Positions 9,769 through 20,310 of a stretch of DNA of 64,000 bases are shown in pieces. Origin of the DNA: Rhodovulum tesquicola. Lineage in GTDB: Bacteria; Pseudomonadota; Alphaproteobacteria; Rhodobacterales; Rhodobacteraceae. The notes under the pieces were generated by a model. The model was not told where the DNA came from, did no database searches, and was given only the letters and a program-made list of their open reading frames with translations. Positions within the stretch are counted from its first letter, which is position 1. Every line of letters starts with the position of its first letter. The stretch spans positions 62,001 to 126,000 of the forward strand of contig NZ_JAMYDV010000008.1 of the NCBI RefSeq assembly GCF_024128855.1, given 5' to 3'. The position numbers and the translations under genes are program-made.

Positions 9769-10740
9769 ATGCGCCTGAAACTCGTTCCCTCGGACACCAA
9801 CTGGAACTTCTTCCGGTTCGCCAGCTTCACCTTCGGCGCCTCGGTGGTGGCGATGGTGGCCTCGGTGGTGCTGTTCTTCCTGATGGGGCTGAATTACGGG
9901 ATCGACTTCCGCGGCGGCACCACGATCCGCACCGAAAGCACCCAGCCCGTTGACGTCGCCGCCTATCGCGCCGCGCTTTCCGCGCTCGATCTGGGCGATG
10001 TGGCCATTTCCCAGGTCTTCGACCCCGGCTTCGGCCCCGAACGCAACGTCGCCCAGGTGCGCATCCAGGCCCAGGACGGCGAGGAAAGCATCACGCCCCA
10101 GGTCATCAACGCGGTCGAGGCCGCGCTGAAGACCGTCGATCCCTCGATCACCTTCCCCTCGGTGGAAAGCGTCGGCCCCAAGGTCTCGGCCGAACTGGTG
10201 CAGACCGCGATCCTTGCCGTGGTGCTCTCGATCGTGGCGGTCCTGGTCTATATCTGGCTGCGCTTCGAATGGCAGTTCTCGCTGGGCGCGGTGGCCGCAC
10301 TTGTCCATGACGTGACGCTGACCATCGGGGTCTTCGCGGCCCTCCAGATCCGCTTCGACCTCGCCATCATCGCGGCGCTGCTGACCATCGTCGGCTACTC
10401 GCTCAACGACACCGTGGTCGTGTTCGACCGGGTGCGCGAGAACCTGCGCAAATACAAGAAGATGGAGCTGCGGGACCTGCTGAACCTCTCGATCAACGAC
10501 ACGCTCTCGCGCACGGTGATGACCTCGGTCACCACGCTCCTGGCGCTGATCGCGCTGTTCGTTCTGGGCGGCGACGTGATCCGGGGCTTCGTCTTCGCGA
10601 TGATCTGGGGGATCGTGGTCGGCACCTATTCCTCGGTCTTCGTGGCCTCGAACATCCTTCTGTTCCTCGGCGTCAAGCGCGACTGGTCCAAGGATCAGGA
10701 CGGTGGCGCGGGCACGCAATTCGCCAGCGCCGAGGGCTGA
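9769..10740 (+). CDS. secF: Protein translocase subunit SecF
   Basis: 323 aa with six membrane helices. Family motifs are GIDFRGGT in the first periplasmic segment and GYSLNDTVVVFDRVREN in the C-terminal half; SecF pairs with SecD in proton-driven export. Starts 10 bp after the secD stop with a GGGGATCC element in between. Downstream is a 79-bp gap with a 13-C run. Confidence 0.97.
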   Translation: MRLKLVPSDTNWNFFRFASFTFGASVVAMVASVVLFFLMGLNYGIDFRGGTTIRTESTQPVDVAAYRAALSALDLGDVAISQVFDPGFGPERNVAQVRIQAQDGEESITPQVINAVEAALKTVDPSITFPSVESVGPKVSAELVQTAILAVVLSIVAVLVYIWLRFEWQFSLGAVAALVHDVTLTIGVFAALQIRFDLAIIAALLTIVGYSLNDTVVVFDRVRENLRKYKKMELRDLLNLSINDTLSRTVMTSVTTLLALIALFVLGGDVIRGFVFAMIWGIVVGTYSSVFVASNILLFLGVKRDWSKDQDGGAGTQFASAEG

Positions 10741-10787
10741 TCCGCCACCGCGCGCGCCGCCATGACGCCGCCATGACGGGGCGGCCG

Positions 10788-10800
10788 CCCCCCCCCCCCC
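10788..10800 (+). repeat. Poly-C tract, 13 consecutive C
   Basis: Thirteen uninterrupted cytosines between secF and the Mth938-type gene, ending about 20 bp before its start codon. It is the longest mononucleotide run I saw in the window. Such tracts can vary in length by slippage, or reflect an uncertain assembly. Confidence 0.9.
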
Positions 10801-10819
10801 GAGGCCCAGGGAGATGCCG

Positions 10820-11191
10820 ATGCGCCTGACCGAGATCCAGCCGCCTGTCGGCCTTCCCGTCGACGGCTACGGCCCGGGCTTCTTCCGCATCGCGGGCAGC
10901 GTGCATGAAGGCCCGGTGATCGTCGCCGAGGGCCGGGCGCTCGCCTGGGCCGGCCTTGACGATCCCGCGCCGCTCTTCGCGCTTGCAACCCGCGTCGACG
11001 TGCTGCTGGTGGGCACCGGCAACAGCCTCCTGCCGCTGCCGGGTGGCCTCCAGTCCCGGCTCGAGGCGGCCGGGCTCGGGGTCGAGTTCATGGCCAGCCC
11101 CTCCGCCGCCCGCGGCTACAACCTCCTGCTCGCCGAAGGCCGCCGCGTCGCCGCCGCCCTGGTCCCGGTCTCCGCCGCCCCGCCGGCCTGA
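10820..11191 (+). CDS. Mth938-like domain (DUF498) small protein
   Basis: 123 aa resembling the Mth938/DUF498 family (AAMDC-like alpha/beta fold); the hallmark is a G-x-F-R-I...GPVIV beginning and a central DVLLVGTG followed by a late GYNLLLAEGR. No catalytic residues are known. A gene of this kind sits between secF and the ccm (hel) genes in Rhodobacter. Two ATGs are 6 bp apart (10814 and 10820); the second is better spaced from the AGGGAG ribosome binding site. Function unknown. Confidence 0.75.
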   Translation: MRLTEIQPPVGLPVDGYGPGFFRIAGSVHEGPVIVAEGRALAWAGLDDPAPLFALATRVDVLLVGTGNSLLPLPGGLQSRLEAAGLGVEFMASPSAARGYNLLLAEGRRVAAALVPVSAAPPA

Positions 11192-11214
11192 GCCTTCTTC
11201 TGGCCCCAAATATC
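11192..11214. repeat. Short dispersed repeat, copy 1 (CTTCTTCTGGCCCCAAATAT)
   Basis: Just after the stop of the Mth938-type gene. Its reverse complement matches the copy at 22861-22882 in layout: GG(G/A)TATTT, about five variable bases, CCA(A)GAAGAAG. From memory, motifs of this shape recur between genes in Rhodobacteraceae genomes. Confidence 0.5.
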
Positions 11215-11230
11215 CCCGCCGGAGGCGCCG

Positions 11231-11254
11231 CGCGCGGCCACGCGCGCGGCCACG
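11231..11254. repeat. Tandem duplication of CGCGCGGCCACG
   Basis: Two perfect head-to-tail copies of a 12-bp GC-only-plus-A unit in the 165-bp gap before ccmA. No function evident; probably a slippage product. Confidence 0.8.
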
Positions 11255-11356
11255 CCCAACCGCGGACAAGCGGGGCGCCTGCGCCCTGCGCCGGCCGGGG
11301 GCGGGAGTGCCCCTTTCCCGCTTCCCGCCCGCCCGCCGATCGGCTATGCGAAACGC

Positions 11357-11971
11357 ATGGATCTGACCGTGCAAGACCTCGCCTGCGCCCGCGGCGGACT
11401 GCCCGTGCTCGAAGGCGTCGGCTTCACGCTGCACCCGGGCCGGGCGCTCATGCTGCGCGGGCCGAACGGCATCGGCAAGACGACGCTTCTGCGCACGCTC
11501 GCGGGGTTGCAACCCGCCCTGTCCGGAACCATCTCGGCCCCGCCCGAGGCGATGGCCTATGCCGCCCATGCCGACGGGCTCAAGGCGACGCTCAGCGTCG
11601 AGGAGAACTTGCGCTTCTGGGCCCGCATCTTCGGCCAGACGGGCATCGGCCAGGCGCTGGACGAATTCAACCTGGCCGATCTCGCCCATCGCCCGGCCCA
11701 GAACCTCTCGGCCGGGCAGAAGCGGCGGCTGGGCCTTGCCCGCCTGCTGGTCACCGGGCGGCCGATCTGGGTGCTGGACGAACCGACCGTCTCGCTCGAT
11801 GCCGCCTCGGTCGCGCTGTTCGGCCAGGCCGTGGCGCGCCACCTGCGGGCGGGCGGCGCCGCGCTGATCGCCACGCATATCCATCTGGGCTTCGAGGCCG
11901 CGGAGCTTGACCTCACCCCCTTCCGCGCCCGTCCCCGTGCGATGGACCGGTTCGACGAGGCCTTCGCATGA
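11357..11971 (+). CDS. ccmA: Haem exporter ATP-binding subunit CcmA
   Basis: 204 aa ABC ATPase with Walker A GPNGIGKT (about residues 36-43), signature LSAGQKRR, Walker B WVLDEP and the switch His in ATHIH. CcmA powers release of holo-CcmE from CcmC during cytochrome c maturation. First gene of ccmA-B-C-D-G (helABC-orf52-helX in R. capsulatus terms). No strong ribosome binding site precedes the ATG. Stop overlaps the ccmB start (ATGA). Confidence 0.95.
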   Translation: MDLTVQDLACARGGLPVLEGVGFTLHPGRALMLRGPNGIGKTTLLRTLAGLQPALSGTISAPPEAMAYAAHADGLKATLSVEENLRFWARIFGQTGIGQALDEFNLADLAHRPAQNLSAGQKRRLGLARLLVTGRPIWVLDEPTVSLDAASVALFGQAVARHLRAGGAALIATHIHLGFEAAELDLTPFRARPRAMDRFDEAFA

Positions 11972-12624
11972 TCGCGCTGCTGATCCGCGATCTCGCCCTT
12001 GCGATCCGGGCGGGCGGGGGATTCGGGCTGGGCCTCGCCTTCTTCCTGATCGTCGTGGTGCTGGTGCCCTTCGGCGTCGGTCCCGAAAGCGCGATCCTGT
12101 CGCGGATCGCGCCCGGCATCCTCTGGGTCGGTGCGCTGCTGGCCTGCCTCCTATCGCTCGACCGCATCTTCGCGCTGGATTTCGAGGATGGCTCGCTCGA
12201 CCTGCTGGCCACCGCGCCGATCCCGCTGGAAGGCGTCGTGGCGATGAAGGCCGCGGCGCATTGGGTGACGACCGGCCTGCCGCTGACCCTGGCCGCACCT
12301 GGGCTCGGCCTGTTGCTGAGCCTCGATCCGGCCGCCTATGGCTGGCTCGTGCTCTCGCTCGCCCTCGGCACGCCCGCGCTCAGCATGATCGGCACCTTCG
12401 GCGCGGCGCTGACCGTGGGGCTGAAGCGCGGCGGGCTGTTGCTGTCGCTGCTGGTGCTGCCGCTTTACGTCCCGACCCTGATCTTCGGCGCCGAGGCGGT
12501 GGTGCGGGGCGCGGCCGGGCAGGCCAATGCGACGCCGCTTCTGATGCTGGCGGGGATCACGCTGGCCACGCTCGCGCTGCTGCCCTTTGCGGCGGCTGCG
12601 GCGATCCGGATCAACCTGCGCTAG
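11968..12624 (+). CDS. ccmB: Haem exporter membrane subunit CcmB
   Basis: 218 aa with six hydrophobic segments and the family's conserved acidic stretch [18 protein letters not shown] between helices two and three. It pairs with CcmA and CcmC in the inner membrane to supply haem chaperone CcmE for periplasmic cytochrome c assembly. Its ATG overlaps the ccmA stop, so the two subunits are coupled. Confidence 0.95.
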   Translation: MIALLIRDLALAIRAGGGFGLGLAFFLIVVVLVPFGVGPESAILSRIAPGILWVGALLACLLSLDRIFALDFEDGSLDLLATAPIPLEGVVAMKAAAHWVTTGLPLTLAAPGLGLLLSLDPAAYGWLVLSLALGTPALSMIGTFGAALTVGLKRGGLLLSLLVLPLYVPTLIFGAEAVVRGAAGQANATPLLMLAGITLATLALLPFAAAAAIRINLR

Positions 12625-12677
12625 GGTTCACGCGCTATTCAGTTGAGACCTCAGGAAAAGCCCTCTAGGAAACGTTC

Positions 12678-13406
12678 ATGTCGCTCTGGGAATATGCCAA
12701 TCCGAAAAAGTTCATGCAGACCTCGCAGGCCGTTCTGCCCGCGATCTGGGGCCTGACGGCGCTGTCGATGGTGGTGGGTCTGGTCTGGGGCTTCTTCCTG
12801 ACGCCCGAGGCCGAGAATTTCGGCTCGACGGTCAAGATCATCTACCTGCATGTGCCCGCCGCGATGATGGCGATCAATGCCTGGGTGATGATGCTGGTGG
12901 CCTCGCTGATCTGGCTGGTCCGCCGCCATCACGTCTCGGCGCTGGCGGCGCGGGCCGCGGCCCCGGTGGGGCTGACGATGACGGTGATCGCGCTGGTCAC
13001 CGGCGCGATCTGGGGCGAGCCGATGTGGGGCACCTACTGGGCCTGGGATCCGCGGCTGACCTCGTTCCTGATCCTGTTTCTGTTCTATCTCGGCTATATC
13101 GCGCTGTGGGAGGCGATCGAGAACCCGGACGCCGCGGCCGACCTGACCTCGGTGCTGTGCATCGTGGGCTCGGTCTTCGCGCTGCTGTCGCGCTACGCGG
13201 TGAATTTCTGGAACCAGGGGCTGCACCAGGGGGCGACGCTGTCGATGGACAAGCAGGAGAACATCGCCAACGTGTTCTGGTTTCCGCTTCTGGTCTGCAT
13301 GGGGGCCTTCATCCTGCTGTTCGTGGCGCTCGTGCTGGAACGCACGCGGACCGAGATTCGCGCCCGCCGGATCAAGGCGCTGATCGCGCGGGAGCGGATG
13401 GCATGA
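12678..13406 (+). CDS. ccmC: Haem-handling membrane protein CcmC
   Basis: 242 aa with six membrane helices and the tryptophan-rich haem-binding motif WGTYWAWDPRLTS (WWD domain, about residues 117-129) flanked by conserved histidines (LHVPAA and NQGLHQG regions). CcmC loads haem onto CcmE. An AGGA ribosome binding site is 7 nt before the ATG. The stop overlaps ccmD. Confidence 0.96.
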   Translation: MSLWEYANPKKFMQTSQAVLPAIWGLTALSMVVGLVWGFFLTPEAENFGSTVKIIYLHVPAAMMAINAWVMMLVASLIWLVRRHHVSALAARAAAPVGLTMTVIALVTGAIWGEPMWGTYWAWDPRLTSFLILFLFYLGYIALWEAIENPDAAADLTSVLCIVGSVFALLSRYAVNFWNQGLHQGATLSMDKQENIANVFWFPLLVCMGAFILLFVALVLERTRTEIRARRIKALIARERMA

Positions 13407-13561
13407 TCCCTGATCTGGGCAAATACGCGGGCGCGGTGCTGTCCTCCTACGCGATCTCGCTGGCGCTGCTGGTGGCGCTCGTCGTGCTGTCGCTCTGGCG
13501 GGCTGCGCGGGTCCGTCGGCAACTCGAAGAGGTCGAAGCGCGCAGGGTTTCCGATGACTGA
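13403..13561 (+). CDS. ccmD: Haem exporter small subunit CcmD
   Basis: 52 aa: one membrane helix (about residues 12-33) preceded by DLGKYAGAVLSSYA and followed by a charged tail with RVRRQLEEVEARR. This is the usual layout of CcmD, which stabilises the CcmABC-CcmE complex. Start overlaps the ccmC stop (ATGA at 13403) and its end overlaps ccmG by 8 bp, so it is embedded in the translationally coupled series. Corresponds in position to R. capsulatus orf52. Confidence 0.9.
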   Translation: MIPDLGKYAGAVLSSYAISLALLVALVVLSLWRAARVRRQLEEVEARRVSDD

Positions 13562-14102
13562 GAAGAAACGCGTCTCTCCGCTGATGTTCGTGCCGCCGGT
13601 GATCTTTGTCGCCCTCGCCGCGCTGTTCTTCATCGGCGTCGGCCGCGATGACCGGAACGCGCTGCCCTCGATGCTGATCGGCAAGCCCGCGCCCGCGCTG
13701 GCGGTCGAGCCGCTGGGCGGCGAGATCTTCGACGAGGCGGTGCTGCGCGGAGGCGCGGTGACGCTGGTGAATTTCTGGGCCAGCTGGTGCGGCCCCTGCC
13801 GGGACGAACATCCGCTGCTCGAGGCGCTGGCCGCCGAGGGCGTGGCGATCTACGGCATCAACTACAAGGACAAGCCCGCCAACGCGCTGCGCTTTCTCGA
13901 CCAGTTGGGCAATCCCTATGCGGGCATCGCGGCCGATCCGGCGGGGCGCACGGCGATCGAATGGGGCGTCTATGGCGTGCCGGAAACCTTCGTGCTGGAC
14001 GGGCAGGGCCGCGTCCTGCTGCGCCATCCCGGCCCGCTGACCGCCGCGGTCATCGAAACAAGCCTGCGCCCGGCCATCGAACGGGCCGCCGCCGCCGAGT
14101 AA
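13554..14102 (+). CDS. ccmG: Thiol:disulfide interchange protein CcmG/DsbE
   Basis: 182 aa: N-terminal membrane anchor (about residues 9-27) and a periplasmic thioredoxin fold with the active site WASWCGPCRDEHP and the family's acidic/GVYGVPET loop with its cis-proline. Reduces apocytochrome c cysteines before haem attachment. Equivalent to helX. Last gene of the ccm run; a terminator follows 20 bp later. Confidence 0.95.
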   Translation: MTEKKRVSPLMFVPPVIFVALAALFFIGVGRDDRNALPSMLIGKPAPALAVEPLGGEIFDEAVLRGGAVTLVNFWASWCGPCRDEHPLLEALAAEGVAIYGINYKDKPANALRFLDQLGNPYAGIAADPAGRTAIEWGVYGVPETFVLDGQGRVLLRHPGPLTAAVIETSLRPAIERAAAAE

Positions 14103-14122
14103 GCCCGCCGCGCTGCCATGAA

Positions 14123-14153
14123 AAACGCCCCCGCCTTTCGGACGGGGGCGTTT
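14123..14153. terminator. Bidirectional intrinsic terminator between ccmG and acnA
   Basis: Perfect 11-bp stem AAACGCCCCCG / CGGGGGCGTTT with a 9-nt loop, with an A run on the left and TTT on the right, so it can end transcription from both converging operons. Confidence 0.9.
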
Positions 14154-14174
14154 GCGTGCGCCGTGATGCGGGCG

Positions 14175-16925
<2,751 letters not shown>

Positions 16926-17002
16926 GTGGGGCGGTCTCCATGGCTCAAGCGCATCTGTCCTTGAAGACCTCTTGCCCTAACGGCCGCAAGCGATCAAGAG
17001 GG

Positions 17003-17025
17003 CACGGTATTTTCTGTATACCGTG
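17003..17025. promoter_or_regulatory. Inverted repeat between acnA and the DUF1223 gene
   Basis: CACGGTAT-N7-ATACCGTG, 8-bp perfect arms, centred 90 bp before acnA and 130 bp before the DUF1223 gene. A symmetric, AT-containing palindrome in a GC-rich gap looks like a protein binding site; GntR-family regulators often use GTATAC-centred sites, but the regulator is not identifiable. Confidence 0.5.
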
Positions 17026-17144
17026 GTGCACAGAAGGCGGATCCCGGGTGTGGCCAAGCTGTCGCACCCTCCCGAATCCTTGATTGGCAGGGGAGGGGCG
17101 GGTTCTGTAGGAAGGTCGGGGACAAGGCGGACAGGGCAGGGCAC

Positions 17145-17843
17145 ATGCGGGCGTTCATCACGGTTCTGATTTCGGCCTGGCTGGCGTTTTCGGGAACGGC
17201 CCGGGCCGAGGGGGGGCCGGTGGTGCTGGAGCTGTTCACCTCGCAGGGCTGCGCCTCCTGCCCGCCCGCCGACGCGCTGATCGCGGAACTGGCCAAGCGC
17301 GAGGATGTCATCCCGCTGGCGCTGCATGTGGATTACTGGGACTATATCGGCTGGAAGGATGTCTTTGCCGATCCCGCCTTCACCCGCCGCCAAAAGGCCT
17401 ATGCAAGGGCGGCGGGCCAGCGGTCGGTCTATACCCCGCAGATCATCGTGGGCGGCAAGGATCACGTCGTCGGCTACAGCCCGATGGACGTGGTCCGCCT
17501 GATCGAGGCGCATCGCGGCGCACCAAGCCCCGTGACCCTGACGATGGAGCGGCAGGGCGATACGGTCACGATCCGGGCCCGCTCGGAGACCGCCTTCGAG
17601 GAGGACGTGGTGCTTCAGGTGGTGCGCTACCGCCCGTCCGAAGAGGTCGAGATCACGCGGGGCGAGAATTCCGGGCAACGCTATGTCTATACCAACATCG
17701 TCGATGCCTGGAACGCGGTCGCCCGCTGGGACGGCGCGCTGCCGCTGGTCGTGACGGTGCAGATCGAGGGCGAGCAGCCGATCGTCGCGCTGATCCAGAA
17801 GGCGGGGCCGGGGCGCATCCTGGCGGCGGCGCGGCTGCGCTGA
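17145..17843 (+). CDS. DUF1223 secreted thioredoxin-like protein
   Basis: 232 aa with a signal peptide (about residues 1-21) and then VVLELFTSQGCASCPPADAL, a thioredoxin-like beginning with a C36-x-x-C39 pair, the mark of DUF1223. Another conserved stretch is HVDYWDYIGWKDVF. The fold suggests a periplasmic redox or copper-related role, but the activity is not established. Divergent from acnA and convergent with the acyltransferase gene (1 bp apart). Confidence 0.85.
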   Translation: MRAFITVLISAWLAFSGTARAEGGPVVLELFTSQGCASCPPADALIAELAKREDVIPLALHVDYWDYIGWKDVFADPAFTRRQKAYARAAGQRSVYTPQIIVGGKDHVVGYSPMDVVRLIEAHRGAPSPVTLTMERQGDTVTIRARSETAFEEDVVLQVVRYRPSEEVEITRGENSGQRYVYTNIVDAWNAVARWDGALPLVVTVQIEGEQPIVALIQKAGPGRILAAARLR

Positions 17844-18770
17844 TCAGCCGGTCCCGGCGCGGTTCCGCCCGCGCGGGCGCGGGGCCTTCCAGCGGCGGTG
17901 GATCCAGAACCATTGCTCGGGATGGGCACGCACCCGCGCGGCAAGACTGTCGTTCAGCGCCTGCGTCATCGCCTCGGGCGTCCCGGCCGGAACCGGGGAC
18001 TCCAGCGCGATGTCGAAGCTCAGCCCGTCGGGGCGGCGCGTCGCGTAAAAGGGAATCAGCTCGGCCCCGTAGCGCAGGGCAAGCTCGGCCGCCGAAAGCG
18101 TGGTCAGCGCGGGCTGCCCCATGAACTCCAGCACCGCGCCCCGGCTGTGGTGCTGGTCGATCAGCAGGACCAGCATGCCGCCCGATTTCAGGTGCCGCAC
18201 GAAGCCGCCGGTGCCGCGGCGGCCCTGCGCGAAGACGGGGCCGCCGAACGCCTCCATCGTGCGGACGTAATGGGCGTTGAAGAAGCGGTTGCGCATCGGC
18301 CGGTACAGCCCGCCGACCGCATGGCCCCGCGCGACCAGGGCGGCGCGGGCGGCCTCGTAATTGCCGAAATGCCCGGTCACGAGGATCACCGGACGCCCGG
18401 CGGCATGCGCCGCCTCGAGCGCCGCAAGGCCGGGGCCGCGCGGTTCGGCGCTGGCCATGCGCGCAAGGAACTCCCGGGTCGAGTAATTCTCGATCAGCGT
18501 GCGGCCCGCATTGTCGGCGACCGCCCGGGCGATCCGCTGCCGCTCGGCGGGGGGCATGTCGGGCCAGATCAGGGCAAGGTTCTCCTCGGCGCGGGCCAGA
18601 TAGCCCGCCGGGCGCGCGATCAGGCGGCGCATGACCCATCCCGCGAACCGCACCCGCCGCTCATAGGGCAGGGCAAGGGCAAGCGCGATCACGGCGCGGA
18701 TCGCGCGGTCGGCAAGCCAGTCCGTCGCGCCCCGCCTTTCCTTTCCCGATGTCCTGCCGCCGCTGGCCAT
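17844..18770 (-). CDS. Lipid A biosynthesis lauroyl/myristoyl acyltransferase family protein (LpxL/HtrB-like)
   Basis: 308 aa with an N-terminal hydrophobic anchor and the acyltransferase motif GHFGNYE (His134-x4-Glu139), followed by YRPMRNRF and the late QWFWIHRRWK typical of the LpxL/LpxM family. Transfers an acyl chain from acyl-ACP to lipid A precursors at the inner membrane. ATG at 18770 preferred over 18842: it sits after GGGAAAGCGGG and gives the family's normal length. Which lipid A position it acylates is unclear. Confidence 0.85.
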   Translation of the reverse strand: MASGGRTSGKERRGATDWLADRAIRAVIALALALPYERRVRFAGWVMRRLIARPAGYLARAEENLALIWPDMPPAERQRIARAVADNAGRTLIENYSTREFLARMASAEPRGPGLAALEAAHAAGRPVILVTGHFGNYEAARAALVARGHAVGGLYRPMRNRFFNAHYVRTMEAFGGPVFAQGRRGTGGFVRHLKSGGMLVLLIDQHHSRGAVLEFMGQPALTTLSAAELALRYGAELIPFYATRRPDGLSFDIALESPVPAGTPEAMTQALNDSLAARVRAHPEQWFWIHRRWKAPRPRGRNRAGTG

Positions 18771-18859
18771 GGCCGCCCGCTTTCCCTGTCCGCGCCCCGC
18801 CGCGGCGCGTGGGCAGACATAGAACCCGCGCCCCGCGATCACAAGCAGGACGCCCCGGC

Positions 18860-18888
18860 GACCGCCTTGCGCAGCGGGGGGGGCGGTC
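18860..18888 (-). terminator. Possible terminator hairpin after fliG
   Basis: GACCGCC and GGCGGTC form a 7-bp stem with a 15-nt C/G-rich loop directly after the fliG stop codon. There is no U run, so it may be only a weak or factor-dependent signal. Confidence 0.35.
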
Positions 18889-19950
18889 CTACCCCTCGCC
18901 GGTGGCCGCCTTGAGCCTGATCTCGCCCGCGGCCTCCAGCCCGCGCAGCGCGGCGGTGATCTCGGACATCGCGGCCTCGGTCTCTTCGGTCGAGGGGGTG
19001 CCGCGCTCGGCGATCTCCTCGCGCAGCTGGGCGGACATCCGCTGGGACATGTTGGACAGGATGAACTCCACCGTCGGGGCGTTCTTCTCGTCGGCCCCGG
19101 CCATCGCCGTGACCAGGACGGGCTGATCCACGGTTCGGGTCAGCGCCTGCACATCCAGCGGCGCCAGCCGGGCGGGAATGTCGGCAAAGGTGAAGACCGC
19201 CCGGCGCACGCGTTCGGCCAGATCCGCATCGGTCTCGGCCAGACCCTGCAGGACGTCGTCGCGGGTGGCGGCGGGGGCGGCATCGAGGATCGCGCCCATG
19301 CGTCTTTCCGTCGGCAGCTCGAACGCCCGCACCGGCGCGTCGAGCAGGCGGCGGGCCAGCGCCGCGCCGATCCGGGCGATCGCCGCGGGCGGCACGCCCG
19401 AGGTGCGCGAGATCGCGATGGCGATGCGCCGCGCCTCGGGGCCGGGCATCTGGCCAAGCGCCGCGGCGGCGATCTGGCTGGGCAGCTTGGCCAGCACGAT
19501 CGCGGCCACTTCGGGGCTTTCGGACATCAGCAGCTCGGCCAGCTTCTTCGGCTCCTGTTCGGAGAGCAGCACCCAGGGATCGGTCGGCCGGTCCCCGGCA
19601 TGCAGGGCCTGCAAGGCGGCCGCCGCCTCGGGGCTGAGATGCTCGCCCAGCAACTCGATCGCGCCGTCGATGCCGCCGGGGAAGGCAAGCCCGGCCAGTT
19701 CCAGTTCGGCCACGAATTCCTCGACCACCGATTCCAGCGTGGGCGCGTCGATATAGCGAAGCCCCGCGATCTCGTCGGCCAGGCTGGTCTGAAGCTCGGC
19801 GGGCAGATCGCCCAGTGGCAGCGTGACCCCCTCGTTCAGCAGCAGCCGCACGATGATCGCGGCCTTGCGCCGACGCGTCAGGCCGGTGGCCGAGCGGATA
19901 TGCCCGGGAAGGCTGGGGGTAAGGCTGGTCACACCACGCTCCGTCTGCAA
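18889..19950 (-). CDS. fliG: Flagellar motor switch protein FliG-like, solitary
   Basis: 353 aa. Matches FliG along its length: middle-domain EQEPKKLAELLMSESPEVAA-type armadillo segment and C-terminal FTFADIP...SNMSQRMSAQLREEI followed by LRGLEAAGEI. FliG forms the rotor ring that meets the stator. The charged torque helix (EDL..LDDRG..RVLR in enterobacteria) is altered here to ADIPARLAPLDVQAL, with the acidic pair missing. No other flagellar gene lies in the window. Family firm; whether it drives a flagellum is open. Confidence 0.8.
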   Translation of the reverse strand: MQTERGVTSLTPSLPGHIRSATGLTRRRKAAIIVRLLLNEGVTLPLGDLPAELQTSLADEIAGLRYIDAPTLESVVEEFVAELELAGLAFPGGIDGAIELLGEHLSPEAAAALQALHAGDRPTDPWVLLSEQEPKKLAELLMSESPEVAAIVLAKLPSQIAAAALGQMPGPEARRIAIAISRTSGVPPAAIARIGAALARRLLDAPVRAFELPTERRMGAILDAAPAATRDDVLQGLAETDADLAERVRRAVFTFADIPARLAPLDVQALTRTVDQPVLVTAMAGADEKNAPTVEFILSNMSQRMSAQLREEIAERGTPSTEETEAAMSEITAALRGLEAAGEIRLKAATGEG

Positions 19951-20006
19951 CGGCGCCAGATTGGCGCAGGAGCGTTAAGCCGGGGTTGATGGCCGCCCGC
20001 TGGCAT

Positions 20007-20038
20007 AAAAAAAGCGGCGCGGTCTGGACCCGCGCCGC
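20007..20038 (-). terminator. Intrinsic terminator of the 54-aa secreted protein gene
   Basis: Read leftward: a 9-bp perfect stem GCGGCGCGG / CCGCGCCGC followed by seven U residues. One of the clearest terminators in the window, 25 bp after the stop at 20064. Confidence 0.9.
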
Positions 20039-20063
20039 GTCAGGTCGCCGGATGTCCGGCCCG

Positions 20064-20228
20064 TCAGCTCGTCGCCTGGTCGACGCAGGTGCCCGAGGCC
20101 GAATCGAACACCTTGCCGTCGGCGCACTGGCTGGCGTTCATCCGTTTTTCCCAGCCGCAGCCATTGGCAAGCGCCAGAGTCGGGGCCAGCGTCAGAACCG
20201 CCGCCGAAAGGATCGTCTTGAAGGTCAT
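20064..20228 (-). CDS. Small secreted Cys-containing protein (54 aa), function unknown
   Basis: MTFKTILSAAVLTLAPTLALA is a good signal peptide cleaved before NGCGW, leaving a mature peptide of 33 residues with three cysteines and the pattern C-ADGKVFDSASGTCV, which recalls a fragment of chitin-binding type 2 (CBM14) peptides. Start chosen at ATG 20228 after GGGAGATGC; the frame is open upstream but without signal-like sequence. It lies 82 bp after purB on the same strand and has its own strong terminator, so it is probably a real, well expressed gene. I do not know its role. Confidence 0.75.
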   Translation of the reverse strand: MTFKTILSAAVLTLAPTLALANGCGWEKRMNASQCADGKVFDSASGTCVDQATS

Positions 20229-20310
20229 GGTGCATCTCCCTGGTGAGGTGTGACACAAGGTAGCACGTTCCCGGCGATTTCCAAACCTTCGCTTTGCCCG
20301 CTGCGCGACC

